In this document: positions 1 to 5,696 of the stretch, piece after piece
How positions within the stretch are numbered: the first letter of the stretch is position 1
Layout of the letters: every line of letters starts with the position of its first letter
Assembly (NCBI GenBank): GCA_910579495.1
Contig: CAJTVD010000122.1
Span: 1 to 6,683, forward strand
DNA: 6,683 nt
Origin: an uncultured Lachnospiraceae bacterium
GTDB lineage: Bacteria; Bacillota; Clostridia; Lachnospirales; Lachnospiraceae
Reading direction: 5' to 3'
Made by a program: the position numbers and the translations under genes
Notes under the pieces: generated by a model
Told to the model about the DNA's origin: nothing
Databases searched by the model: none
Seen by the model: the letters and a program-made list of their open reading frames with translations, nothing else

Positions 1-325
1 ATCACCTCGCTTGTGAAATTGATTATACACTAAATGTGTCTTTTATGCAACTTGACCCAGTTTACGCGGGGAGAAATTCAGAGCATAGTTGATTATATCG
101 GTCTTGATTCTCCTATGGGAAATTTTTTGTGGAAAAGTGTCAAAAAAGACACTCCCGGTGGTATAGGAGGGCGTATGAAGAAACCAACATCTTCGAGCAC
201 TTATGAGGTGGGGAAATCAGAATAATACCAGAAAAAGTATAAATGCGCAGGGGGAGATGGGAAACGTGACAGTTAATAAGATTTTAGAGATGGGACTGAT
301 TTTGTGCCCATTTGAAGAGCCATTG
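1..325. other. Stretch without a convincing gene
   Basis: No recognisable protein is encoded here on either strand. Three weak possibilities were seen. A 63-codon ORF (34-225) matches no family I know. Inside it, ATG at 175 has an AGGAGGG site at 165-171 and would give a 16-residue peptide ending at 225. A further ORF could start at ATG 257, or at GTG 266 preceded by AGGGGGAG at 249-256, and run to TAA 359-361. It would give 31-34 residues whose end lies inside the promoter of the next gene. A third frame is open from the window edge to about 89 and could be the tail of an upstream gene. I infer mostly intergenic DNA, or the worn end of a neighbouring element. Confidence 0.4.
136..153. repeat. 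A6-loop inverted repeat AGTGTC-A6-GACACT
   Basis: A perfect 6-bp inverted repeat surrounds six adenines. Read on the - strand it is a short stem with a T6 loop followed by TTTT, which resembles a weak terminator for a gene lying to the right on the - strand, but no such gene is visible. It could also be a protein-binding dyad. The function is unknown. Confidence 0.4.
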
Positions 326-354
326 TATACAAAGAAAAACGCATATGGTATAAT
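326..354 (+). promoter_or_regulatory. Extended -10 promoter of the rlmL operon
   Basis: The -10 box is a perfect TATAAT at 349-354, preceded by TG at 346-347 (TGnTATAAT, an extended -10). Seventeen bases upstream lies TATACA (326-331), a 4/6 match to the -35 consensus. A transcript would start near 361 and carry a leader of about 75 bases that contains the hairpin at 370-402. The extended -10 can compensate for the weak -35. This is the only good promoter seen before the four-gene operon. Confidence 0.65.
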
Positions 355-369
355 CTCCTAAAACGCATA

Positions 370-402
370 CAGGCTTGTGCAGGGTCTGCCGCCACAAGCC
401 TG
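370..402 (+). promoter_or_regulatory. Leader hairpin in the 5' UTR of rlmL
   Basis: A perfect 10-bp inverted repeat (CAGGCTTGTG at 370-379, CACAAGCCTG at 393-402) encloses a 13-base loop. The loop itself can form CAG-GGT-CTG (380-388). No run of T follows, so it is not an intrinsic terminator. Placed only about 10 bases after the predicted transcript start, it could stabilise the mRNA 5' end or bind a regulator. A smaller GTGC/GCAC pair (405-408 with 417-420) lies just before the ribosome site GAGG at 427-430. I recognise no known riboswitch class. Confidence 0.55.
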
Positions 403-436
403 GAGTGCAAAATACAGCACAGAAATGAGGTAATCT

Positions 437-1597
437 ATGAAAATATATGAGCTGATTGCCCCCTGCCATTTTGGGCTGGAGGCTGTTTTAAAGCGTGAGA
501 TCACAGACCTGGGATATAACGTAACCCAGGTAGAGGACGGGAGGGTCACCTTTGCAGGGGACATGGAGGCAATCTGCCGGGCAAACATTTTCCTGCGCTC
601 TGCCGAAAGGATCCTGCTGAAGGCAGGGAGCTTCCGGGCGGAGACCTATGAGGAGCTTTTCCAGGGAACCAGGGGCATTTGCTGGGAAGAATTTATCCCC
701 AGGGAGGGAAAATTCTGGGTGGCCAAGGCGGCAAGCGTTAAGAGTAAGCTGTTCAGCCCCTCGGATATCCAGTCAGTAATGAAAAAGGCCATGGTAGAAC
801 GCCTGGGGAAAGCGTACCATGTGACCTGGTTTCAGGAAAGCGGCGCTTCCTTCCCGGTGAGGGTGTTCCTGATGAAGGACCAGGTGACAGTGGCCCTGGA
901 TACCACAGGGGATTCCCTGCATAAAAGGGGATACCGGAAGCTGGCCGCCAAAGCGCCTATAGCGGAAAACCTTGCGGCGGCGCTGATCATGCTTACCCCC
1001 TGGAAGGGTGACAGGATATTGGTAGATCCCTTCTGCGGCAGCGGCACTATTCCTATTGAAGCGGCGTTGATGGCGGCAAACATTGCCCCGGGGATGAACC
1101 GCCACTTTACAGGGGAGGGCTGGAGGAACCTGATCCCCGAAGGGGAATGGCGGGAGGCTGTGGGGGAAGCTAAGGAAATGGCCAATCTGGATGTGGCTAC
1201 GGATATCCAGGGGTATGACATTGATGAAAATGTGATTGCCGCAGCCAAGGAAAACGCCAGGCTGGCAGGGGTGGAGAGGCTGATCCATTTCCAGAAACGG
1301 GATGTGGCACAACTAAGCCACCGCAAAAAATATGGTTTTATTATCACCAACCCTCCCTACGGGGAGCGGATGGAAGAGAAGGAGAACCTGCCGGGCCTGT
1401 ACAGGGCGCTGGGGGACAGGGTAAAAGCCCTGGATTCCTGGTCCTTGTACCTGGTTACTGCTTATGGGCAGGCGGAGAGTGCCTTGGGGCTTAAGGCGGC
1501 AAAAAACAGGAAGGTTTATAATGGGATGCTGAAAGCCTATTTCTACCAGTTCCCGGGGCCGAAGCCGCCTAAGAGGGAAGCAGGCTATGAAATTTGA
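437..1597 (+). CDS. rlmL: THUMP-domain class I SAM-dependent rRNA methyltransferase (RlmL/YpsC type)
   Basis: A 386-residue enzyme predicted to methylate a guanine in 23S rRNA with S-adenosylmethionine in the cytoplasm. The N-terminal ferredoxin-like/THUMP part (about 1-155) binds RNA, and the Rossmann methyltransferase domain follows (about 165-370). Visible motifs are the SAM loop DPFCGSG (197-203), the acidic GYDIDENV strand (259-266) and the catalytic NPPYGERM (305-312) typical of N2-guanine methyltransferases. The length fits the Gram-positive single-domain relatives (B. subtilis YpsC) rather than the fused E. coli RlmKL. The start ATG has GAGG six bases upstream. It is the first gene of the operon, and its end overlaps the next gene by 11 bases, which suggests translational coupling. 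The family is certain; the exact target base is inferred from E. coli RlmL (G2445). Confidence 0.93.
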   Translation: MKIYELIAPCHFGLEAVLKREITDLGYNVTQVEDGRVTFAGDMEAICRANIFLRSAERILLKAGSFRAETYEELFQGTRGICWEEFIPREGKFWVAKAASVKSKLFSPSDIQSVMKKAMVERLGKAYHVTWFQESGASFPVRVFLMKDQVTVALDTTGDSLHKRGYRKLAAKAPIAENLAAALIMLTPWKGDRILVDPFCGSGTIPIEAALMAANIAPGMNRHFTGEGWRNLIPEGEWREAVGEAKEMANLDVATDIQGYDIDENVIAAAKENARLAGVERLIHFQKRDVAQLSHRKKYGFIITNPPYGERMEEKENLPGLYRALGDRVKALDSWSLYLVTAYGQAESALGLKAAKNRKVYNGMLKAYFYQFPGPKPPKREAGYEI

Positions 1598-2672
1598 TCT
1601 GATGAAAAAGGCCGCGGTTTTCAGTGTCCTGTTTTCAACTGTGGCAATGGGGACTATCATATATCTTTCTGCGGGAAAAGGGGCCGGGCAGGGGGAAGGT
1701 GGGCATATCTTCCGGCAGAATACGCCCACCGCCGGAGAGCAGAGGCAGGGACGGGATTCCGGCCAGCCCACCCCGGAGCCGGAAGTGAAAGAAGGGGATA
1801 TTACCTTTGTGCTGGGAGATTCCAATACCAGTTACCTGTGTATTCCCCTGCCTGCGGCGTGCCAGGCGGAGGATATCGCCATTGAGAACCACTATATGGA
1901 GCGGGAACTGAATGTGCTCATAAACAGCGGGGAAAAAAAGTTTTACCTGGAAAACGGCGTCTCCGGCAACCGGGAGGGCATTAACTGGGGGCGCTTTGAG
2001 ATTGATGGAAACAGGGTCAGGCTGAGGTTCCAGCTAAAGGGGATCTTTGAATACCATACCATTTTAGAGGGAAATACCCTTTATGTGGGCTTTGTGAGCC
2101 CCAGGGAGCTGTATGATAAAATTGTGGTGATCGACCCTGCCTGTGGCGGCATGAATGGGGGGAATACGGCCGGCGGCCTGGAGGAAAAAGAAATCAACCT
2201 GAAAATTGCGGAAAAACTAAAGGAAAAACTGGACAAAACTGATATTAAGGCATATTATACCAGAATGGACGATGTAAACCCGGAAGAGGATGCCAGGGCG
2301 GCCCTTGCAAATGAGACCAGGGCGGATATGTATATTTGCATCCAGACAGACGCCAGCGAGGATATCAGCCTGTATGGGACGTCTGCCTCCTACAACGGGG
2401 ATTTCTTTATTCCGGGATTTGGCAGCAGGGAACTGGCGGAGTTGCTGGCGCAGGAAGTGGTGGGCGCCACCAGGGGCAAGCTGGCGGAGGTTTACCAGGC
2501 AGAGGCGGAGGAATATACCCTGCGGCAGATTACCATACCGGCGGCGGCAGTGAAGGTGGGGTGCCTTTCAAACAAGCAGGAAGCCATTTTGCTGCAAAGG
2601 GAAGAATATCAGGAAAAAATTGCCGATGGGATTTACAATGCCATCGTGAAAGCTTACGGCAGCCTTGGTTAG
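1587..2672 (+). CDS. Membrane-anchored amidase_3-like protein with lost active-site residues
   Basis: 361 residues. A short cytoplasmic start and one hydrophobic segment (about 9-28) suggest an uncleaved anchor or signal peptide. A Pro/Gly/Glu-rich linker (about 30-70) is followed by a beta-rich AMIN-like region (about 72-172) and an N-acetylmuramoyl-L-alanine amidase fold (about 178-358). The fold is recognisable from VIDPxxGG, EKEINL, ADMYICI and GCLSN, but key residues differ. The zinc His of DPGHGG is Cys186 (DPACGG). The His of SIHAN is Gln253 (CIQTD). The catalytic Glu of VETGF is Lys323 (VKVGC). Only the zinc Glu (Glu200) remains. The frame is intact over its full length, so it looks like a maintained pseudoenzyme rather than a decaying gene. 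A role in binding cell wall or regulating a true amidase is inference. Start 1587 is preferred because GAGGG lies 9 bases upstream. ATG 1602 is an alternative without such a site. Confidence 0.85.
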   Translation: MKFDLMKKAAVFSVLFSTVAMGTIIYLSAGKGAGQGEGGHIFRQNTPTAGEQRQGRDSGQPTPEPEVKEGDITFVLGDSNTSYLCIPLPAACQAEDIAIENHYMERELNVLINSGEKKFYLENGVSGNREGINWGRFEIDGNRVRLRFQLKGIFEYHTILEGNTLYVGFVSPRELYDKIVVIDPACGGMNGGNTAGGLEEKEINLKIAEKLKEKLDKTDIKAYYTRMDDVNPEEDARAALANETRADMYICIQTDASEDISLYGTSASYNGDFFIPGFGSRELAELLAQEVVGATRGKLAEVYQAEAEEYTLRQITIPAAAVKVGCLSNKQEAILLQREEYQEKIADGIYNAIVKAYGSLG

Positions 2673-2706
2673 TGTAATTTCTAGCAAAAGGCGGAAAGGG
2701 ATTTCT

Positions 2707-3363
2707 ATGCAGAAAATAATTTTTGCCACAGGAAATGAGGGGAAGGTCAGGGAGGTCAGGGAAATCCTGGATGGGCTTACCATAAACGGGGAGCCTGCCC
2801 TGGTGCTTTCCATGAAAGAAGCCGGGATTGGCGGGGAAGCGGAGGAGACAGGGAAGAGCTTTGTGGAAAACGCCATTTTAAAAGCCCGGGCTGTGGCCGG
2901 GGCGGCAGGGGACGCCATAGTGATGGCGGACGATTCCGGGCTGGAAATTGACTATCTGGACGGGGAGCCGGGGATTTATTCTGCCAGGTATATGGGGGAG
3001 GAAACCTCCTACCGGGAAAAAAACCGTAACCTTATAGAGCGCCTTGCGGGAGTGCCTGAGGAAAAAAGGACTGCCAGGTTTGTCTGCGCCATTGCCTGTA
3101 TCCTCCCGGGGGGCAGCCTTATAACGGAACAGGCGGCCATAGAAGGCAGGATCGGCTACCAGGAAAGAGGGGAAAACGGTTTTGGCTACGACCCTATTTT
3201 TATGGTACCCTCCTATGGCAGGAGCACGGCGGAGCTTTCACCGGAAGAAAAAAACAGGATCAGCCACAGGGGAAAGACGCTCAGGGCAATAAGGAAGCGG
3301 CTGGAGGAAATACCCGGTTTTACTGGGGGCGGGGAAAAGCAGGGTGCGGAGAGGCGTATATGA
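2707..3363 (+). CDS. rdgB: XTP/dITP diphosphatase (RdgB/HAM1 family)
   Basis: A 218-residue cytoplasmic pyrophosphatase that hydrolyses non-canonical purine nucleotides (XTP, dITP, ITP) to monophosphates and keeps them out of DNA and RNA. Family hallmarks are all present: the N-terminal FATGNEGK (6-13), SFVENAILKA (51-60), the metal site ADDSGLEID (74-82), GEPGIYSARY (86-95), GFGYDPIF (158-165) and SHRGKTL (186-192). The length is slightly above the usual 195-205 because of a polar Gly/Glu/Lys-rich tail. I chose ATG 2707 because GGAAAGGG lies six bases before it and the protein then begins at the conserved MQKIIFATGN. An in-frame TTG at 2665 would overlap the previous stop but lacks conserved sequence. 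It shares an ATGA overlap with the next gene. Confidence 0.95.
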   Translation: MQKIIFATGNEGKVREVREILDGLTINGEPALVLSMKEAGIGGEAEETGKSFVENAILKARAVAGAAGDAIVMADDSGLEIDYLDGEPGIYSARYMGEETSYREKNRNLIERLAGVPEEKRTARFVCAIACILPGGSLITEQAAIEGRIGYQERGENGFGYDPIFMVPSYGRSTAELSPEEKNRISHRGKTLRAIRKRLEEIPGFTGGGEKQGAERRI

Positions 3364-3839
3364 AGATTTTGATTGTCAGCGATACACATCGCAGAAATGA
3401 GAATTATATCAAAACGCTGGATAAGGTAGCCCCGGTGGACATGGTAGTCCACTGCGGGGATATTGAAGGCAGTGAATACCTGATCGCGGAAAGCGCCGGA
3501 TGCCCGGTACAGATGGTGGCGGGCAACAATGATTTTTTCTCAGACCTTCCCAGGGAAAAGGAATTCCAGATAGGGGGCTATAAGGTCTGGCTAACCCATG
3601 GGCATAATTATTATGTGTCCATGGGCAATGAAAACATTAAACATGAGGCCAGAATGCGGGGCATTGACATCGTCATGTACGGCCATACCCATAAGCCGGT
3701 GGTGGACCAGGATAAGGATGTGACGGCAGTCAACCCCGGGAGCCTGACCTATCCCCGGCAGGAGGGGCGGAGGCCTTCCTATATCATTATGGACCTGGAC
3801 AGAAACGGCCAGGCGCACTTTACAGTCAATTACCTGTGA
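3360..3839 (+). CDS. yfcE: YfcE/MJ0936-family metallophosphodiesterase
   Basis: A 159-residue cytoplasmic calcineurin-like phosphoesterase with a two-metal centre. All ligand motifs are seen in order: SDTH (Asp8, His10), HCGD (Asp34), GNND (Asn56), THGH (His80, His82) and the closing GHTH (His109, His111), followed by NPGSLTYPR (125-133). Family members cleave phosphodiesters in vitro with Mn or Ni; the natural substrate is generally unknown and cannot be read from the sequence. The start overlaps the rdgB stop as ATGA, with GGAGAGG upstream inside rdgB, so the two are very likely translated together. RdgB and this phosphodiesterase are often neighbours in Firmicutes. The gene closes the operon. 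No clear intrinsic terminator follows before the tRNA promoter. Confidence 0.93.
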   Translation: MKILIVSDTHRRNENYIKTLDKVAPVDMVVHCGDIEGSEYLIAESAGCPVQMVAGNNDFFSDLPREKEFQIGGYKVWLTHGHNYYVSMGNENIKHEARMRGIDIVMYGHTHKPVVDQDKDVTAVNPGSLTYPRQEGRRPSYIIMDLDRNGQAHFTVNYL

Positions 3840-3882
3840 CAGACAGGGACGGGGAGGCCTCCTGCGGGCATGGAAGGGAACC

Positions 3883-3942
3883 TAAAAAAATTAGAAAAAT
3901 TTTCAAAAATATATTGACAGGTGGTTTAGCATATATTATAAT
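3883..3942 (+). promoter_or_regulatory. Strong tRNA-operon promoter with UP-like element
   Basis: A perfect -35 TTGACA (3914-3919) and a perfect -10 TATAAT (3937-3942) are separated by exactly 17 bases. Just upstream, 3883-3913 is almost pure A/T with phased A and T runs, as in UP elements bound by the RNA polymerase alpha subunit at stable-RNA promoters. The transcript should begin near 3949, about 30 bases before the first tRNA. The stretch 3840-3882 between yfcE and this promoter holds only a GGAGGCCTCC palindrome (3852-3861) and no T-tailed stem. Confidence 0.88.
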
Positions 3943-3979
3943 AACTCTTGCGTTGTGTGAGTGTGCAACAGGAAACCAG

Positions 3980-4054
3980 CGGGGTGTGGCTCAGCTTGGC
4001 TAGAGCGCCTGGTTTGGGACCAGGAGGTCGCAGGTTCGAATCCTGTCACCCCGA
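3980..4054 (+). tRNA. tRNA-Pro(TGG)
   Basis: A 75-base cloverleaf. The acceptor CGGGGTG pairs fully with CACCCCG and the discriminator is A4054. The anticodon stem CCTGG/CCAGG carries TGG at 4015-4017, and the T arm is GCAGG-TTCGAAT-CCTGT. CCA is not encoded (TTG follows), so it must be added after transcription. First gene of the six-tRNA operon. Confidence 0.97.
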
Positions 4055-4088
4055 TTGCCCGGTTTAAGGCTGGCAGCGTGATAGATAT

Positions 4089-4159
4089 GCGGGTGTAGTT
4101 CAATGGTAGAACACCAGCCTTCCAAGCTGGATACGTGGGTTCGATTCCCATCACCCGCT
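4089..4159 (+). tRNA. tRNA-Gly(TCC)
   Basis: A 71-base cloverleaf. The acceptor GCGGGTG pairs with CACCCGC and the discriminator is T4159, as usual for bacterial glycine tRNAs. The anticodon stem CCAGC/GCTGG carries TCC at 4121-4123. The T loop is TTCGATT. CCA is not encoded. The 34-base spacer from tRNA-Pro shows no promoter. Confidence 0.97.
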
Positions 4160-4165
4160 CTCACC

Positions 4166-4193
4166 ACAGGTTTTTTCCTGTCCTGGGGACAGG
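4166..4193 (+). other. Two mutually exclusive hairpins between tRNA-Gly and tRNA-Arg
   Basis: ACAGG (4166-4170) can pair with CCTGT (4177-4181) across a T6 loop. Alternatively CCTGTCC (4177-4183) can pair with GGACAGG (4187-4193) across a 3-base loop, followed shortly by TTTT (4197-4200). The two share the middle arm. This may be a processing signal, or a weak attenuator that lowers expression of the distal tRNAs. Confidence 0.4.
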
Positions 4194-4227
4194 CAGTTTT
4201 GGCAGGGTATTACAGTTAGTTGTATGT

Positions 4228-4301
<74 letters not shown>

Positions 4302-4329
4302 TTAAGGATATGTTTACATATCTTTATAT

Positions 4330-4404
4330 GGTGGGTATGGCGCAGTTGGTTAGCGCGCCAGATTGTGGCTCTGGAGGCCGAGGGTTCGAGTCCCTCTATC
4401 CACC
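4330..4404 (+). tRNA. tRNA-His(GTG)
   Basis: The cloverleaf has the acceptor GTGGGTA (4331-4337) paired with TATCCAC (4397-4403), one G-T wobble included. The histidine-specific extra base G-1 (4330) faces C4404, the identity pair for bacterial histidyl-tRNA synthetase. The anticodon stem CCAGA/TCTGG carries GTG at 4365-4367. CCA is not encoded. Confidence 0.97.
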
Positions 4405-4478
4405 CGTGATCAAACTTGTCCAATGGACTTGCTTTTGTCTTATGGGCAGGAGTCCTGCAGGCAGGCTTGGTGTTGTAG

Positions 4479-4550
4479 TGGGCTATCGCCAAGCGGTAAG
4501 GCACAGGACTTTGACTCCTGCATTCGCTGGTTCGAATCCAGCTAGCCCAG
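4479..4550 (+). tRNA. tRNA-Gln(TTG)
   Basis: A 72-base cloverleaf. The acceptor TGGGCTA pairs with TAGCCCA. The weak first T-A pair and G discriminator are typical of glutamine tRNAs. The anticodon stem CAGGA/TCCTG carries TTG at 4511-4513. CCA is not encoded. A small GCAGG/CCTGC hairpin (4446-4458) lies in the 74-base spacer before it. Confidence 0.97.
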
Positions 4551-4566
4551 TTTTAGAAGTAAATAT

Positions 4567-4639
4567 GGGCCACTAGCTCAGGTGGTAGAGCACTTGACTT
4601 TTAATCAAGTTGTCCCGGGTTCGAGTCCCGGGTGGCTCA
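4567..4639 (+). tRNA. tRNA-Lys(TTT)
   Basis: A 73-base cloverleaf. The acceptor GGGCCAC pairs with GTGGCTC with one G-T wobble, and the discriminator is A4639. The anticodon stem CTTGA/TCAAG carries TTT at 4600-4602. The T arm is CCCGG-GTTCGAG-TCCCGGG-like and strongly paired. CCA is not encoded. It is the last tRNA of the cluster, and its 3' end is followed after about 20 bases by the remains of an integrase gene, so it may have served as an attachment site. Confidence 0.97.
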
Positions 4640-4647
4640 TCAGTAAA

Positions 4648-4687
4648 AAAGCCGGAAACCTTAATAAAACCAAAGGTTTCCGGCTTT
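4648..4687 (+). terminator. Hairpin terminator of the tRNA operon, probably bidirectional
   Basis: A perfect 13-bp stem (AAAGCCGGAAACC at 4648-4660 with GGTTTCCGGCTTT at 4675-4687) has a 14-base loop. On the + strand the tail is TTTCTCTCC, a modest U-tract. On the - strand the same stem ends in TTTTTT, which is stronger. It would end the tRNA transcript and also stop anything coming from the right. The stop codon of the integrase remnant lies in its loop. Confidence 0.8.
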
Positions 4688-4854
4688 CTCTCCATCCAGA
4701 TGTGCGTAGGCGCTCATTATCATGGTTACATCACTGTGCCCTATCAGCTCCAGGGCTTTTTCTGGCTGATTCCGGAATAGCATAGTACAGTATTATGCCG
4801 GAAGATATGGGGTGTCAGGCCAGTAATTTCGGATATATCTAAAAGCCGTTCCTG
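4661..4854 (-). pseudogene. Truncated, frameshifted tyrosine recombinase (integrase) C-terminus
   Basis: Read on the - strand, about 64 codons of the catalytic end of a phage-type integrase remain. The first frame gives LTPHIFRHN, with the HxxR box at 4792-4809, then YSGISQKK. At a five-A run (+ strand T5, 4757-4761) the frame must shift by one missing base to continue as ALELIGHSD (His box at 4730-4741) and SAYAHLDGE, with the nucleophilic Tyr codon at 4706-4708, ending at TAA 4661-4663. The usual family spacing after RHN is also about two residues short. The N-terminal domain and first catalytic Arg are absent, and a TAA codon (4855-4857) blocks the frame upstream. It ends 21 bases from tRNA-Lys, the classic place of int beside its attachment site. 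The gene is dead. Confidence 0.82.
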
Positions 4855-4877
4855 TTAGCGCAGGGGCGGTTTTGTTT
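4842..4877 (+). terminator. Intrinsic terminator, + strand
   Basis: A 13-pair stem (4842-4854 with 4861-4873, including three G-T wobbles) has a 6-base loop and is followed by TTTTGTTTT (4870-4878, partly in the stem). On the - strand the wobbles become A-C mismatches, so it works best for + strand transcription. No complete + gene lies just before it. It may catch tRNA-operon read-through or be left over from the lost element. Confidence 0.55.
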
Positions 4878-4885
4878 TAACATAA

Positions 4886-4910
4886 GGGCAGTTCGCGGAG
4901 CGTGCTGCCC
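4886..4910 (-). terminator. Possible weak terminator after the Uma2 gene
   Basis: GGGCAG/CTGCCC (4886-4891 with 4905-4910) encloses a small CGC-GGA-GCG inner hairpin, four bases beyond the Uma2 stop codon. The following - strand bases are TTATGTT, a poor U-tract. An outer TAACA/TGTTA pair could extend the stem across an internal loop. Confidence 0.4.
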
Positions 4911-4914
4911 GTTG

Positions 4915-5457
4915 TTATAATAATGCAGAAATACAGATGTTTAAACCCTCATAGATGCATACAGGGATTTCATCGTCAAAACAGTATTGTGTAGAAGCCT
5001 GGTCGTATTCAAAATCAAAAACATTTACGGTTCGTGTTTTTGGGTTTACAATCCAGTATTCACGCACACCTGCAGAGCGGTATTTGAAAAGCTTTACTCC
5101 GTAATCTATGTGTTCCGTGCTTGGTGAAACAATTTCAATAATCCAGTCCGGGGCTCCGTTACACCCTTTGTCATTCAGCTTGTCTTTATTACAGATTACG
5201 GAAATATCGGGCTCCACATAATTCCTGTTATCTTCATTCAGAAAGACGGCGAATGGGGCAGGAAATATTCTGCAGTTTCCACCATGGGAACGGATATAAT
5301 TCCCTATTGTAATGTTGAGTTCGCTGACAAGCATCTGATGCCTGGTATTTGGCGGGGCCATATCATAAATCCGTCCGTCAATCAGTTCTGCTCTCTGCCC
5401 GTCTGGCAGGGCGTAGATATCTTCAATTGTATAAGTTACTTCTTGATGTAATGCCAT
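4915..5457 (-). CDS. Uma2-family (DUF820) PD-(D/E)XK endonuclease-like protein
   Basis: A 180-residue soluble protein, full length for the family. Motifs in order are AELIDGRIYDM (24-33), the metal-binding EPDISV (82-87, Asp84), DWIIEIVSPST (104-114, Glu108), and KLFKYRSAGVREYWIVNP (122-139), with Lys122 or Lys125 as the catalytic lysine. These are the restriction-endonuclease-like core residues and all are present, so the nuclease site looks intact. The biological role of Uma2 proteins is poorly known; links to mobile DNA or defence are guesses. AAGGAG (5465-5470 on the + strand as CTCCTT) lies seven bases before the ATG. The gene stands alone, points toward the tRNA cluster, and is more AT-rich than the left operon, which fits acquisition from outside. 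No clear promoter was found. Confidence 0.9.
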   Translation of the reverse strand: MALHQEVTYTIEDIYALPDGQRAELIDGRIYDMAPPNTRHQMLVSELNITIGNYIRSHGGNCRIFPAPFAVFLNEDNRNYVEPDISVICNKDKLNDKGCNGAPDWIIEIVSPSTEHIDYGVKLFKYRSAGVREYWIVNPKTRTVNVFDFEYDQASTQYCFDDEIPVCIYEGLNICISALL

Positions 5458-5470
5458 AAGGGGGCTCCTT

Positions 5471-5629
5471 TCGGTTTTTTAAAGAATTGTGGATTTTGAC
5501 ATTATTTCTTGAAGTGTGCCTTGCGTCACTCTCAAATGCAACAGCTTTTCCTAAAACATGGAAACTGATTTTCAGTAATAGACATTTTCTCAGATCCAGC
5601 CAGTTAATGAAATATAACATAACTGGTAC
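5471..5629. other. Divergent intergenic region, left part
   Basis: This AT-rich stretch lies between the - strand Uma2 gene and the + strand acetyltransferase gene. A 73-codon - strand ORF (5423-5644) crosses it but overlaps Uma2 in another frame, lacks a ribosome site and matches nothing known. A lone TTGACA at 5496-5501 has no matching -10 at the right distance. No confident promoter for Uma2 was seen. Confidence 0.4.
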
Positions 5630-5662
5630 ATAATTGCAACGCATATTTTATAATTGTTATGC
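5630..5662 (+). repeat. Two 13-base direct repeats, 20-base period
   Basis: ATAATTGCAACGC (5630-5642) and ATAATTGTTATGC (5650-5662) agree in 10 of 13 positions and start exactly 20 bases apart, about two helical turns. The same stretch contains an inverted pair CGCATA (5640-5645) and TATGCG (5658-5663). The block ends five bases before the predicted -35 of the acetyltransferase gene, a position suited to an activator or repressor. I infer a regulator-binding site; the protein is unknown. Confidence 0.5.
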
Positions 5663-5667
5663 GATTA

Positions 5668-5696
5668 TAGAATTATTCGGCATAACATGCTATACT
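5668..5696 (+). promoter_or_regulatory. Extended -10 promoter for the acetyltransferase gene
   Basis: TATACT (5691-5696) is preceded by TGC (5688-5690), giving an extended -10. The -35 position (TAGAAT, 5668-5673, 17-base spacer) matches consensus in only three bases. The transcript would start near 5703 and have a leader of about 110 bases containing a GCAGG/CCTGC hairpin (5715-5719 with 5729-5733). A weak -35 next to direct repeats fits a regulated promoter. Confidence 0.5.

Noticed and set aside
773..1350. Long - strand ORFs (179 and 172 codons) opposite the rRNA methyltransferase
   Set aside because: They lie fully opposite a gene with clear conserved motifs, have low-complexity odd composition and no ribosome sites, so they are shadows.
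2290..2677. Two + strand ORFs in other frames inside the amidase-like gene
   Set aside because: Rich in Arg, Gly and Trp with no family resemblance. The amidase-like frame keeps its fold signatures through this stretch, so no frameshift is needed to explain them.
5423..5644. 73-codon - strand ORF upstream of Uma2
   Set aside because: Overlaps the Uma2 start in another frame, lacks a ribosome site and matches no known family.
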